A stretch of DNA of 64,000 nucleotides from Blautia sp. (GTDB lineage: Bacteria > Bacillota > Clostridia > Lachnospirales > Lachnospiraceae). The position numbers and the translations under genes are program-made. The DNA lies in assembly GCA_030841965.1 (NCBI GenBank), contig JAUUSJ010000003.1, positions 1-64,000 on the forward strand, in the 5' to 3' direction. The notes under the pieces are model-generated. The model was given only the letters and a program-made list of their open reading frames with translations, did no database searches and was not told the origin of the DNA. The stretch's first letter is position 1; each line of letters begins with the position of its first letter. Of this stretch, positions 27,801 to 37,347 are shown in pieces.

Positions 27801-28841
27801 ATGAATCCATTAGTGACAATAATTGTTCCAGTTTACAATGTAGAAAAGTATTTAGATAAGTGTATTGAAAGTATAATTAAACAGACATACTCAAATCTTG
27901 AAATTCTTCTTGTTGATGATGGTTCAACCGATTCGTGTTATCAAAAGTGTGAGAAGTGGAAGGAAAAAGACGGTCGGATCATAGTTGTACACAAAAAAAA
28001 TGCAGGTTTGGGGTTTGCTAGAAATACTGGTTTAGAATTGGCGTCTGGTGAGTTTGTTATGTATATTGATTCAGATGATTATATTTCGTCTAATATGGTA
28101 GAGCGATTATTAACAGTAGCAAAAGAAACAGAATCAGATACAGTTTATTGTGGATTAACAAGAGTTTATACTGATGGAAGTGAAATAGCAGTTCCAGCAG
28201 CATATGATAATCAGACGTTTGAGAAGAGTGAAATAATAGATAAAATTCTTCTTGAGATGGTAGGCAGTCGACCAGATGATAAAGAAGATGCAAACTTATT
28301 TATGTCGGTCTGGCATGCACTATATTCGATGAAAATTATTAGGAAGTATTCGATTCGCTTTCCGTCCGAACGAGAAATTATGTGTGAAGATATTATGTAT
28401 CACATTGATTATCTTCGACGAGCAGAAAGAGTTACATATATAGCTGATCCATTGTATTTTTACAGAATGAATCCGAAATCACTATCGCAGGTGTACGACA
28501 GTACTAGATTTGAAAGACAGAAAGTTCTTTCAAATGCTATTCGGGAGTCTTTAGGACGCTTTCTTAATGTGGAAATGTATACAGAACGCGAGGACAGACG
28601 TTTGTTGGGGGGAGTAAGAACACAAATACTTGCAATTGTGGCATCTAATGAAAAGGATAAGCGTACATTGATAGATAATATATGTAAAGATGAAATGGTT
28701 CGGATAATACTGAAACGGTATAATTATAAAAAGAATCCTTTTAAACATAGAATTTTTAACGTGGCATTGAAATACAGATTGGTATTTGTGTTGTATTTAT
28801 TGTCATATGGAATTAATAAACGAAGAAGCATGGGAAAGTGA
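27801..28841 (+). CDS. GT2 family glycosyltransferase
   Basis: 346 residues: VTIIVPVYNVEKYL, LVDDGSTDSC, NAGLGFARNTGLELA and YIDSDDYIS in the donor half; SVWHALYSMKII and REIMCEDIMYHIDYL in the acceptor half. AAAAGGATG sits just before ATG 27801, three bases after the acetyltransferase. Confidence 0.87.
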   Translation: MNPLVTIIVPVYNVEKYLDKCIESIIKQTYSNLEILLVDDGSTDSCYQKCEKWKEKDGRIIVVHKKNAGLGFARNTGLELASGEFVMYIDSDDYISSNMVERLLTVAKETESDTVYCGLTRVYTDGSEIAVPAAYDNQTFEKSEIIDKILLEMVGSRPDDKEDANLFMSVWHALYSMKIIRKYSIRFPSEREIMCEDIMYHIDYLRRAERVTYIADPLYFYRMNPKSLSQVYDSTRFERQKVLSNAIRESLGRFLNVEMYTEREDRRLLGGVRTQILAIVASNEKDKRTLIDNICKDEMVRIILKRYNYKKNPFKHRIFNVALKYRLVFVLYLLSYGINKRRSMGK

Positions 28842-28852
28842 GAATAATTTAA

Positions 28853-30043
28853 ATGCAGAATATTGCTATTTTATGCCCGTCAGTTCTTCCAGTTCCTTCA
28901 ACAAGAGGGGGAGCAATTGAAACTATTATAGAAGGACTAATACGAGAGAATGAGAAAAGACCGATGTTTCATTTTACGGTTTTTTCTGAATATGATTTTT
29001 TAGCTGAAAAAGAAAGTACAAAATTTAAATATTCGGATTTTGTATTTGTAAAAACAAACTTAACTTTGGAAAAAGTATATTATTTGTTTTACCGAGGTGT
29101 GAAAAAGATATTTAAGATTTCGTTGCCTGATAATTTGGCAAGAAAGAGAATGGTGGAATTAATCAAACCTGAAAAGTATGATTGGATTTTGTTTCAGGCA
29201 GGTGAGGTTTTTTCGTTAAAGTATTTTTCAAAAAAATTACCAGCAAATAAAGTGTTGATACATGCTCACGGTATGATAACACCTATTCCAGTCATTGATA
29301 GATACTTTTCTTATTATCTGTCCATAAGTGATTTCGTAGGAAAATATTGGGCTCAAAAAAGCCAGAGATCTGCTGAAAGTTATAAGATATGGAAAAATTG
29401 TATTAATGTTGGAAATTTCTGTAAAGTAACATCTTTGGCAGAAAAAAAACAATTAATGATGAGCTTAGGGATAGAAGAAGAGGATTTTGTCATAATATTC
29501 ACAGGCAGGATAATTCCAGAGAAAGGAGTTTTAGAGTTAATTAAATCCTTGAATTATTTAGTAAATAAAAATGTCAAATTAATTATTGTTGGCAGTGCAA
29601 AATTTGCAGAGAGATCAAAGACAAAATATGAAGATGAAGTTTTACAACAAATTAATAAGTTTCAAGGTAGGATAGCATTCACAGGGTACATTCCAAATCA
29701 AGAGCTTTATAAATATTATCAACTTGCTGATGTGGCAGCTGTACCTAGTATTTGGGAAGAACCTGCAGGACTTGTGGTTATAGAAGCTATGGCTGCTGGA
29801 AAACCCGTGATTACTACTGGGAGCGGAGGAATTAGGGAATATACGGATAAAAATGCGGCTATTTTTATTGAGCGAGGCGATAATATTTCTATTAATTTAG
29901 CGAATGCAGTTACATATCTTATTGAAAATCCTGAAATAAAAGATAGAATGGGAATGTATGCAAAGAAAAAAGCACAGGAATTCGATATGCGTTGTTATTT
30001 GGATAGATTAGACGAAATAGTTAAAGAAATAAGTGAAGTCTGA
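28853..30043 (+). CDS. GT4 family glycosyltransferase
   Basis: 396 residues. PSVLPVPSTRGGAIETIIEGL is a GT4 acceptor-side start, followed by LIHAHGMITPIPVIDR. The C-domain has FTGRIIPEKGVLELI, FTGYIPNQELYKYYQLADVAAVPSIWEEPAGLVVIEAMAAGKPV and SGGIREYT. This is close to the hexosyltransferases of teichuronic and capsular pathways. GAGAATAATTTAA before ATG 28853 is a weak ribosome site. Confidence 0.88.
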   Translation: MQNIAILCPSVLPVPSTRGGAIETIIEGLIRENEKRPMFHFTVFSEYDFLAEKESTKFKYSDFVFVKTNLTLEKVYYLFYRGVKKIFKISLPDNLARKRMVELIKPEKYDWILFQAGEVFSLKYFSKKLPANKVLIHAHGMITPIPVIDRYFSYYLSISDFVGKYWAQKSQRSAESYKIWKNCINVGNFCKVTSLAEKKQLMMSLGIEEEDFVIIFTGRIIPEKGVLELIKSLNYLVNKNVKLIIVGSAKFAERSKTKYEDEVLQQINKFQGRIAFTGYIPNQELYKYYQLADVAAVPSIWEEPAGLVVIEAMAAGKPVITTGSGGIREYTDKNAAIFIERGDNISINLANAVTYLIENPEIKDRMGMYAKKKAQEFDMRCYLDRLDEIVKEISEV

Positions 30044-30061
30044 GTTGGGGTGGTATTGTAG

Positions 30062-31294
30062 ATGATGGAATTAGCTTATATAATTAGTATGGCTGTGGCT
30101 TTTACATATAAATACGATGGAGTTATGGTGTCGTATTGGGTGAAATATTTTATAGCTGGAGCTTGGATTATAATCTGGCTGTTTGATGTTATAAGAAATG
30201 GTGGTCTTTTACAGGGAATACCATTATACTATTTCAAGAAGTTTCTTGCACCTATCGTTTTAATATTAGGATTGTCGTGTTTCCTTTGGATTTTTAATCC
30301 TCCTCAGGATTTTAATTATACTTATTTCTCACGGTCTATAAGTCAGATTATAAGTTTAGCTCTTGCGATGCTTTCACCAGTTGCAACTTGCTATTTCTTT
30401 GGAAGAAGGACAATTCAATTATCAGTATATGCTATAGCACTTAGTACTGTGTTTAATGTGATAAGAGCAATACAGGTGTTTGGATTGAATATTTTTATTA
30501 GTTTTATGAAATCAGCATGGATTGTTGATTTTGATATAACACGACCAACATATAGGATTTCACAAATGCTAGAAGTGCATGATTCAACATTGGCATGTGG
30601 ATTTTATCTCATATATTATATCTTTTTTTGCTCAAAAGAGCAAAAAGGACGTTGGAAGAATATTCTTCTTATGTTACTTGCAATTTATATTGGGTTCAAA
30701 CGAGTAGCGTTTGTTGGTGTAGCAATTGTAGCTCTGGTTTTTTTGATTCTGCGGTTTAAAGAAGACGCATTTGAAAAGATAATAAATGTTATCGCAGTAG
30801 GGGTTACTATGTTAGCTGTAATTTATCTTGTAGCAATTAAAACTGGGCTACTAGAGATAGTGTCGGCAGCACTTCAGATCGACTTTTCTGGAAGATTTTT
30901 AGTATATGAAAAGATGAGTAGCATGATGTCGCTCTTGCCAACATACTTGGGAACAGGATATGGTTATCTTAATAAATTTCTTGGCGATACGACGGGGCTA
31001 GCTTCGCATTCGGATATAGTACGAATGTATATTGAACTTGGCTTTGTACCTTATTTTGCGTGGCTTTTCTATTATTTGAAAAAAGTTCCTACTGATGTTT
31101 TCAGACGTTTTGGAGCAGATGCTGGACGAGTGATTATGGCTTCGACATTATATGTTTTTGTAACATATTTTGTTGGAAATGCCATGACAATGTTTTGTAT
31201 TCAGTATTCTTTTGTTTTGTTGCCCATTGCACTGTCGTATGATAGAACAACGGAATACCGTAGGAAAATACGATTTACTTTAGGAGGAAGATAA
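30062..31294 (+). CDS. polysaccharide polymerase / O-antigen ligase-like protein
   Basis: 410-residue membrane protein with about eleven hydrophobic helices. The extracytoplasmic loop and following helix LGTGYGYLNKFLG and ASHSDIVRMYIELGFVPYFAWL resemble the conserved GxG..NxxH..y-like region of O-antigen polymerases and ligases (Wzy/WaaL superfamily). In this operon it is the best Wzy candidate, paired with the flippase at 32402. Start: two adjacent ATGs (30062, 30065) after GGGGTGG. Confidence 0.72.
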   Translation: MMELAYIISMAVAFTYKYDGVMVSYWVKYFIAGAWIIIWLFDVIRNGGLLQGIPLYYFKKFLAPIVLILGLSCFLWIFNPPQDFNYTYFSRSISQIISLALAMLSPVATCYFFGRRTIQLSVYAIALSTVFNVIRAIQVFGLNIFISFMKSAWIVDFDITRPTYRISQMLEVHDSTLACGFYLIYYIFFCSKEQKGRWKNILLMLLAIYIGFKRVAFVGVAIVALVFLILRFKEDAFEKIINVIAVGVTMLAVIYLVAIKTGLLEIVSAALQIDFSGRFLVYEKMSSMMSLLPTYLGTGYGYLNKFLGDTTGLASHSDIVRMYIELGFVPYFAWLFYYLKKVPTDVFRRFGADAGRVIMASTLYVFVTYFVGNAMTMFCIQYSFVLLPIALSYDRTTEYRRKIRFTLGGR

Positions 31295-32389
31295 ATGAAG
31301 ATTGGTATTTTATCCATGCAACGTGTGATAAATTATGGATCTGTTTTGCAAGCATATTCACTAAAGAATATTTTGGAAAATATATCCGAAGAAGAGGTTG
31401 AGTTTATCGATATTGATCGAAGTGAAATGGTCTCAATTCATGGAAATGTTACAACGAAAGCTGATTATACAAAGTCTCAGTATAGTATACAGTCAGCTCC
31501 GTGGCTTTGTATTAGAAAGATTAAACATAAGTATCTAAGGAAAAAATATGAACGGAGTATAAAAGACTTTCAGAATGATACTTTGAAATTAACATATCAA
31601 AATAAAAACAAACAATATGACTTAGTTGTAATAGGAAGTGATGAAGTTTTTATTGCAGTGGATCATATTTGCCTGCAATTATATGGAAAGGTCAATAACG
31701 CTAAAAATATAATCACATATGCAGCGGCTTCTGGTGTTGCCGAGTATAAGAATATCGGAAAAGATGTACTTCCTGAAATCCAAAAAGCTTTGGCAAATAT
31801 CGCTCATATGTCAGTAAGGGATGTACATACTTTTAATTACATAAGTAAAATGTATCAGGGAGTAATACTGGAGCATGTTGATCCAGTTCTTGCGGGTGAT
31901 TTACGATTCAGAGAGCATAAGAAGGTGTCACTTCAGAAATATATGGTTGTATATGCCTATGCGGAGCGTATATCTAATATTGAGGAAATTAAAGCAATAA
32001 AAGATTTTGCTAGAAGAAGAAATTTGAAAATAGTATGTATTGGAGGACAACAATTATGGTGCGATAAGTTTATTGTGGTGGATCCATTAACGATGCTTGA
32101 TTATTTTTACAATGCAGAGTATGTTGTTACAGATACTTTTCATGGAACTGTATTCTCAATTATTAATCGTTGTAGATTTGCTGTTCTGATGAGAGAAAGT
32201 AATAAGTATAAAATACACGATCTTCTGGAAAAAACTGAAACCAATAGGCAGTTGGTGGATCATTTAGATAACTTACCGAATATTTTAGAGCAAGAGATTG
32301 ATTATAAAAAGGTTGATGCAATTTTGGATAAAGAAAGAAAAAGGTGTATAAGTTATCTTGAAGATTGTGTAAAGGAGTATAAAGAATAA
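31295..32389 (+). CDS. polysaccharide pyruvyltransferase family protein
   Basis: 364 residues. KIGILSMQRVINYGSVLQAYSLKNIL is the standard N-terminus of the PF04230 family; VIGSDEVF and YVVTDTFHGTVFSIINRC are its two signature sites (the usual GSDQVWN reads GSDEVFI here). Members add a pyruvate ketal to sugars of exopolysaccharides, or act as GT-B-like transferases. AGGAGGAAGATAA precedes ATG 31295, which begins directly after the previous stop. A paralogue is at 33937. Confidence 0.83.
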   Translation: MKIGILSMQRVINYGSVLQAYSLKNILENISEEEVEFIDIDRSEMVSIHGNVTTKADYTKSQYSIQSAPWLCIRKIKHKYLRKKYERSIKDFQNDTLKLTYQNKNKQYDLVVIGSDEVFIAVDHICLQLYGKVNNAKNIITYAAASGVAEYKNIGKDVLPEIQKALANIAHMSVRDVHTFNYISKMYQGVILEHVDPVLAGDLRFREHKKVSLQKYMVVYAYAERISNIEEIKAIKDFARRRNLKIVCIGGQQLWCDKFIVVDPLTMLDYFYNAEYVVTDTFHGTVFSIINRCRFAVLMRESNKYKIHDLLEKTETNRQLVDHLDNLPNILEQEIDYKKVDAILDKERKRCISYLEDCVKEYKE

Positions 32390-32401
32390 GGAGATAGATA
32401 T

Positions 32402-33934
32402 ATGTCTACGGGTGACAGAACAAGAAAATCTTTAGAGAATATTGTTTTTGGAATGATTAACCGATTTGTATTAATGTTATTTCCATTTGTAGTAAAAACA
32501 GTATTAATCAAAAAGCTGGGAACGGAATATTTAGGATTAAATAATCTGTTTTCATCTATTTTACAAGTTCTTAGTCTTTCTGAATTAGGGGTTGGTACTG
32601 CTATGGTTTATAGTATGTATAAACCTATGGCCGAGAAGGATAATTCAACTCTTTGTGCATTATTAAATTTATATAGAAAATTTTATAGATATATAGGATG
32701 CGTAATTCTAGTCTTAGGATTGGTTATTATGCCTTTTTTAGATAAGCTAATAAGTGGTTCATATCCATCGGATATAAACATATATGCACTATATGCTATT
32801 TATCTGTGTAATACAGTACTGAGTTATTTCCTTTTTGCATATAAGAAATCACTTTTGGAAGCTGATCAGCAAAATAGCGTTGAAAGTAAGCTTAATACTG
32901 TTGCAAGTATATTTATGTATGTGGGACAGATGATAGCACTTCTGGTTACGAATAATTATTATGTTTATGCCATTTTTTTGCCACTTAGTACGCTTGTTTT
33001 AAACATTTTGAGAAATATTATTGTTAGTAAGAAATATGCTAATATTGTTTGTAGGGGCGAAATGAGTTCGGAGTTTGTTAAAGGGTTATCTAAAAAAATA
33101 GGGGCATTAATTGGTCATAGAATAGGAACAACAGTTATCACTTCGGCAGATAGCATAGTGATTTCAGCTTTTCTTGGGCTTCACATTCTTGCTGTTTATA
33201 GTAATTACTACTATATATTGAGTTCGTTAATTAGTTTAGTGACGATATTTTATACTGCCACAACCGCTAGTATTGGCAATAGTCTTATTACATCAGATGT
33301 GAAAAAAAATTTTAGAGATTTTAAGACGTTTACATTTATGAACAATTGGATAGTAGGCTGGTTTACGATATGTTTAATTTGCTTATATCAGCCTTTTATG
33401 GAAATTTGGATGGGAAAAGATTTAATGTTTCCTTTCCATATGGTTATCCTTTTTGCAGTATATTTTTATGCATGGCTTTCAAGGAGGATTGGGCTGACAT
33501 ATAAAGATGCTGCTGGTTTGTGGGCGGAGGATTTTTGGAAACCGTATGTTGGTGCACTGGTTAATGTTGTAACCAATATTCTTTTGGTTAAATTAATTGG
33601 AATTGAGGGAGTTGTCATTTCAACTATTGTTGTTATGGTTGGCATATATTTTCCATGGGAAACAAAAGTTCTCTTTACTAACTTGTTTGATTCTGGACTT
33701 AAGATGTATTGTTTTAAATATTATAGCTATGCTGCTGTGACTATACTGGGATCTGTGTGTACATATTATCTTTGTGAGCTAATCTCATTAGGTGGCTTTA
33801 GTGGATTGATTGTAAAGGGAGTTATATGCGTTATTGTTCCTAATATTTTATTTGCAGTCGTTTATTGCCGAACGGAGGAATTTGAGGAAACTAAACAAAG
33901 AGTCCAAGATATTTTGAAAAGGAAGGTACATTAA
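32402..33934 (+). CDS. polysaccharide flippase (Wzx-like, MOP superfamily)
   Basis: 510 residues, about 12-14 membrane helices. MINRFVLMLFPFVVKTVLIKKLGTEYLGLNNLFSSILQVLSLSELGVGTAMVYSMYKPMAEKD covers the first two helices and conserved loop of this family. It moves lipid-linked repeat units of the second polysaccharide. It resembles the flippase at 13850 in plan but not closely in sequence. Ribosome site AAGGAG upstream of ATG 32402. Confidence 0.88.
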   Translation: MSTGDRTRKSLENIVFGMINRFVLMLFPFVVKTVLIKKLGTEYLGLNNLFSSILQVLSLSELGVGTAMVYSMYKPMAEKDNSTLCALLNLYRKFYRYIGCVILVLGLVIMPFLDKLISGSYPSDINIYALYAIYLCNTVLSYFLFAYKKSLLEADQQNSVESKLNTVASIFMYVGQMIALLVTNNYYVYAIFLPLSTLVLNILRNIIVSKKYANIVCRGEMSSEFVKGLSKKIGALIGHRIGTTVITSADSIVISAFLGLHILAVYSNYYYILSSLISLVTIFYTATTASIGNSLITSDVKKNFRDFKTFTFMNNWIVGWFTICLICLYQPFMEIWMGKDLMFPFHMVILFAVYFYAWLSRRIGLTYKDAAGLWAEDFWKPYVGALVNVVTNILLVKLIGIEGVVISTIVVMVGIYFPWETKVLFTNLFDSGLKMYCFKYYSYAAVTILGSVCTYYLCELISLGGFSGLIVKGVICVIVPNILFAVVYCRTEEFEETKQRVQDILKRKVH

Positions 33935-33936
33935 GC

Positions 33937-35019
33937 ATGAAGAGAAGAAAGGCGGCTATTGTAACACTTACGGTTGCTAATTATGGAAACAGATTACAAA
34001 ATTTGGCTTCACAATGGGTAATTGAGTCGTTGGGGTTTGAGGTTGAGACCTTACATAATCCGTATGACCCAAATTATTCAGAATGGAAACATCAATTAAT
34101 CAATAAAGCAAAGTATGTTGTGGGAAATAGTAGACAAAAACTAAATGCCAAAAGAGAAAAGTCGTTTGACTGCTTTGATTCGATGTATATAAAATATGCT
34201 CCATATTGGTTGAATAAAAACAGTCATGTTAGAAAATTGAATGAAAGATATGATCTTTTTGTATGTGGAAGTGATCAACTTTGGAATCCAACAACTTTCA
34301 ATTATGGCTCAAATAATTTTGCTATGTTTGCAGAAAACAGAAAAAAAATAACTCTAGCTCCTTCATTTGGAGTGGATGAAGTACCAGAAGCAAGAAAAAT
34401 GGAATTTAAGAACTATTTAAATACCTTTAGACGATTAAGTGTTAGAGAAAAATCAGGTCAGGATATAATATATGCGTTGACAGGAAAAGAATCACAAATT
34501 GTTATTGATCCTACCCTTATGATAAATACTGTAAAATGGAAAGAGGTTTCAAAAAAACCAGAGTGGTTTAGAAATGACAAGTATATTTTGGTGTACACTC
34601 TTGGAAATGCTTATATGATTGAATGTGTACAAAAGATTGCAAAACAATATGGGTATAAAATTATTAATCTTATGGCTCAGGACAATGCAGATTATTATTG
34701 TGCAAATCCAGCTCATTTTTTGTATTTGATTCAGCATTGTGAATTGATGGTCACAGATTCGTTTCACGGTTCTGTTTTTTCAATATTGTTTAATAAGCCA
34801 TTTGTTGTTATGGAGCGTAAAGATGAATTTGTTTCAATGAATACAAGATTAGATAATTTGTTAGAAATGTTTTGCCTTAAAGGAAGACGATTTTCAAAAA
34901 TTGAAAACGCAGACCTTTTTCACTCTAATTATGAGAAAGCCTATGAGATTTTAGAAGAAAAACGCAAAGAGGCTTATAATTTTGTAAGGAAGGCGGTTGT
35001 TGAGATTGATGAATATTAA
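33937..35019 (+). CDS. polysaccharide pyruvyltransferase family protein
   Basis: 360 residues. KAAIVTLTVANYGNRLQNLASQWVI replaces the usual NYGxxLQ start; FVCGSDQLWNPT and LMVTDSFHGSVFSILFNKPFVVMERK are the two complete signature motifs. Predicted to attach pyruvate from phosphoenolpyruvate to a sugar of the repeat unit. Starts two bases after the flippase; its stop codon overlaps the following acetyltransferase. Confidence 0.87.
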   Translation: MKRRKAAIVTLTVANYGNRLQNLASQWVIESLGFEVETLHNPYDPNYSEWKHQLINKAKYVVGNSRQKLNAKREKSFDCFDSMYIKYAPYWLNKNSHVRKLNERYDLFVCGSDQLWNPTTFNYGSNNFAMFAENRKKITLAPSFGVDEVPEARKMEFKNYLNTFRRLSVREKSGQDIIYALTGKESQIVIDPTLMINTVKWKEVSKKPEWFRNDKYILVYTLGNAYMIECVQKIAKQYGYKIINLMAQDNADYYCANPAHFLYLIQHCELMVTDSFHGSVFSILFNKPFVVMERKDEFVSMNTRLDNLLEMFCLKGRRFSKIENADLFHSNYEKAYEILEEKRKEAYNFVRKAVVEIDEY

Positions 35020-35695
35020 AAATATTATAACTAAGGGAGTCGACTGTGTATATAGTCTGTGGTTTGATCTTCATTTTTTGCCTTTTAAGGAGGCTATTAG
35101 AATTCCTGTATATATATCACACAATACTAAGATTAAAGGCAAAATCGCTAAAGATTCCATCAAGATTAATGCCCCCATTCATTCAAGAATGATTTCACTT
35201 GGAATTTCAGATGCAACATTTGGACTGCAAGGAGATAAAAATTCGTATCTTATGATGGATAAGGGAAGCAAAATAATTTTTAATGGACCGTGTGTATTTT
35301 CAAAAGGTTTTTCTTTTCGTATCTTTCAAAATGGAGTGCTAGATGTAGGTAATAATGTCTATTTTAACGCATATAGTAATATTTCTGTGCATACTAGAAT
35401 CCATCTTGGGGATAATGTGCTGGGAGGGTGGAATATTTCAATACGAGATTCCGATGTGCACTCGTTGAGCAATCTTGCTTTTCCGAATAAGAAAACTAAT
35501 GAAGACTCAGAAGTTTTTATAGGTGACCATGTTTGGTTATCGTCGTATACAGATATATTAAAAGGAACGTATATTTCAAATAACTCAGTAACAGCGTATC
35601 GTGCTTGTGTTGGGAAAAGATTTAAAGAGGAAAATGTTTTGTTAGGTGGACTTCCAGCGAAAATCATTAAAAGAGAAGTAAACTGGCATATTTAG
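35009..35695 (+). CDS. hexapeptide-repeat acyltransferase
   Basis: 228 residues. After an N-terminal helix come LbH-type repeats (IKINAPIHSRMISLGISDATFG, LDVGNNVYFNAYSNISVHTRIHLGDNV) and RDSDVHSL with the expected active-site His, then VFIGDHVWLSSYTDILKGTYI. ATG 35009 is preferred over a TTG at 34997; its upstream AGGAAGG is rather distant (about 16 bases), so coupling to the overlapping gene is likely. Confidence 0.82.
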   Translation: MNIKNIITKGVDCVYSLWFDLHFLPFKEAIRIPVYISHNTKIKGKIAKDSIKINAPIHSRMISLGISDATFGLQGDKNSYLMMDKGSKIIFNGPCVFSKGFSFRIFQNGVLDVGNNVYFNAYSNISVHTRIHLGDNVLGGWNISIRDSDVHSLSNLAFPNKKTNEDSEVFIGDHVWLSSYTDILKGTYISNNSVTAYRACVGKRFKEENVLLGGLPAKIIKREVNWHI

Positions 35696-35704
35696 GAGAG
35701 GATT

Positions 35705-36859
35705 ATGAGCATAGATATAGTGTCAAATAAATGCTGTGGATGTGGTGTATGTAAATTTGTTTGTCCGCAGCAGTGTATTTCTATGAAGGTTAATAAAGAT
35801 GGTTTCTTATATCCCGTTATAAATAAAAATGAGTGTATTAATTGTGGACTTTGTGAAAAAAAATGCCCAGTTTTAATACAAAAAAATGCTACAAATGATT
35901 CCTCTACAAAGTGCTTTGCCGTGAAAGCCTTAGATGAAAGTATTATTAAAAATAGTTCATCGGGAGGTGTTTTTTCTGTAGTGGCAAATTGGATTATTGA
36001 TAATAAAGGTGTCGTTGTTGGTGCGGCGTTTGACGAGAAAAATCAGGTAGTACATAGTATTGCCGATAGTAAAAATGAGTTAATCAAGCTTAGGGGGAGC
36101 AAATATGTACAGAGTGATTTAAGAGACGTTATTTTAAAAATGAAAGAATTTCTTGAACAAGACAGGTATGTTTTTTTTACAGGCACATCCTGTCAAGTCC
36201 AAGCTGTAATTAATTACTTTAATGGTAAATATGATAAATTATTAACAGCTGACATGGTTTGCCATGGTGTTCCCACTCCGAAGTTGTGGAGGGAATACAT
36301 GAAATATCAGGAAAACAAATATCATTCTAAGATTGTTGCTGCTAATTTTAGGGATAAAAGTTTTGGATGGGAGAAGTATTCTTTATGTCTTAAATTTGAG
36401 AATGGTAGAGAGTATCGAAAAAAGAATCAATATGATCCTTATATGAGAATGTTTTTGCAAAATTCTTTTTTGCGTGAATCCTGTTTTCAATGTGAATTTA
36501 AGAATATAAATAGAAACTGCGATTTTACATTTTCAGATTTTTGGAGGGTTTCTCATTCTTGTCAATACATGGATGATGACAAGGGAACTTCGTTAGTATT
36601 TATACATTCGAAAAGAGGAAATGAATTATTTAATCTTTTGAAAACACAGGTTATTTCATCGGAAGTTACAATGGAACAGGCATTATTTGAAAACTCTGCT
36701 GTTAATCAATCATCCCAGTGTCCTTCAAATCGTGTGGAGGCCATTAGAAAGCTGGGGGTAGAGCCATTTAAAAAGGTTTATAAGGAGACATGTATACCTT
36801 TGTGGAGAGATATGTATCGGAGAATGAAGTATAAAATTAGACAGGAATGGATCAAATGA
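35705..36859 (+). CDS. ferredoxin / coenzyme F420 hydrogenase-beta family protein
   Basis: 384 residues. An N-terminal 2[4Fe-4S] ferredoxin domain (CCGCGVCKFVCPQQC, then CINCGLCEKKCP) is joined to FrhB/FdhB N and C domains (SSGGVFS, FTGTSCQVQAVINYF, DMVCHGVPTP, FRDKSFGWEKY, CDFTFSDFW). FrhB proteins bind flavin and pass electrons. In polysaccharide operons they regularly accompany pyruvyltransferases, and a redox role in sugar modification has been suggested but not shown. GGAGAGG is five bases before the ATG. Confidence 0.87.
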   Translation: MSIDIVSNKCCGCGVCKFVCPQQCISMKVNKDGFLYPVINKNECINCGLCEKKCPVLIQKNATNDSSTKCFAVKALDESIIKNSSSGGVFSVVANWIIDNKGVVVGAAFDEKNQVVHSIADSKNELIKLRGSKYVQSDLRDVILKMKEFLEQDRYVFFTGTSCQVQAVINYFNGKYDKLLTADMVCHGVPTPKLWREYMKYQENKYHSKIVAANFRDKSFGWEKYSLCLKFENGREYRKKNQYDPYMRMFLQNSFLRESCFQCEFKNINRNCDFTFSDFWRVSHSCQYMDDDKGTSLVFIHSKRGNELFNLLKTQVISSEVTMEQALFENSAVNQSSQCPSNRVEAIRKLGVEPFKKVYKETCIPLWRDMYRRMKYKIRQEWIK

Positions 36860-37347
36860 GAAAATACAGTTATTTAGTAAGAAAAATATTTTTAATTATA
36901 ATCATCATCATGGAATTGCTTGTTATTTTTTGTTTTTCTGCTCAACCGGCAAACGATTCGTATGAACTCACTGGAGAAGCAATTTCTATGATCTCTAGTC
37001 CTCTTAAAACGCAGGAAGATTGGAATTTAAGAAGTGCAATAATTCCTGTTGTTAGAAAACTGGCTCATGTTTTTCTTTACTTTGTTCTAGGGGCAACGAT
37101 TATTGTAATAGAAAATATAGAGAAAAAAATGTCAGCAGTTAATACAAGAAGAAAAATTTTATACGCTCTGTGTGTGGCAACATTAGTAGGTGCATTAGAT
37201 GAAATTCATCAGATATTCATACCAGGTAGAGGTGCTGCATTTACAGATGTATTTATTGACTTAACAGGTGCTATATTAGGTGTCTTTTTTGTTATATTAA
37301 TTCAAATACTGTGGAAGAGGAGGAAAAAACATGAATACCGTTTGTGA
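36856..37347 (+). CDS. VanZ-like membrane protein
   Basis: 163 residues with about four hydrophobic helices. FCFSAQPANDSYELT in the first loop, then RKLAHVFLYFVLGA and LDEIHQIFIPGRGAAFTDVFIDLTGAILG, are the VanZ family signature. Its role in envelope biology is uncertain (teicoplanin resistance in VanA clusters). ATG 36856 has AGGA nine bases upstream, better placed than for ATG 36847. It overlaps both neighbours, so it is a true operon member. Confidence 0.87.
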   Translation: MRKYSYLVRKIFLIIIIIMELLVIFCFSAQPANDSYELTGEAISMISSPLKTQEDWNLRSAIIPVVRKLAHVFLYFVLGATIIVIENIEKKMSAVNTRRKILYALCVATLVGALDEIHQIFIPGRGAAFTDVFIDLTGAILGVFFVILIQILWKRRKKHEYRL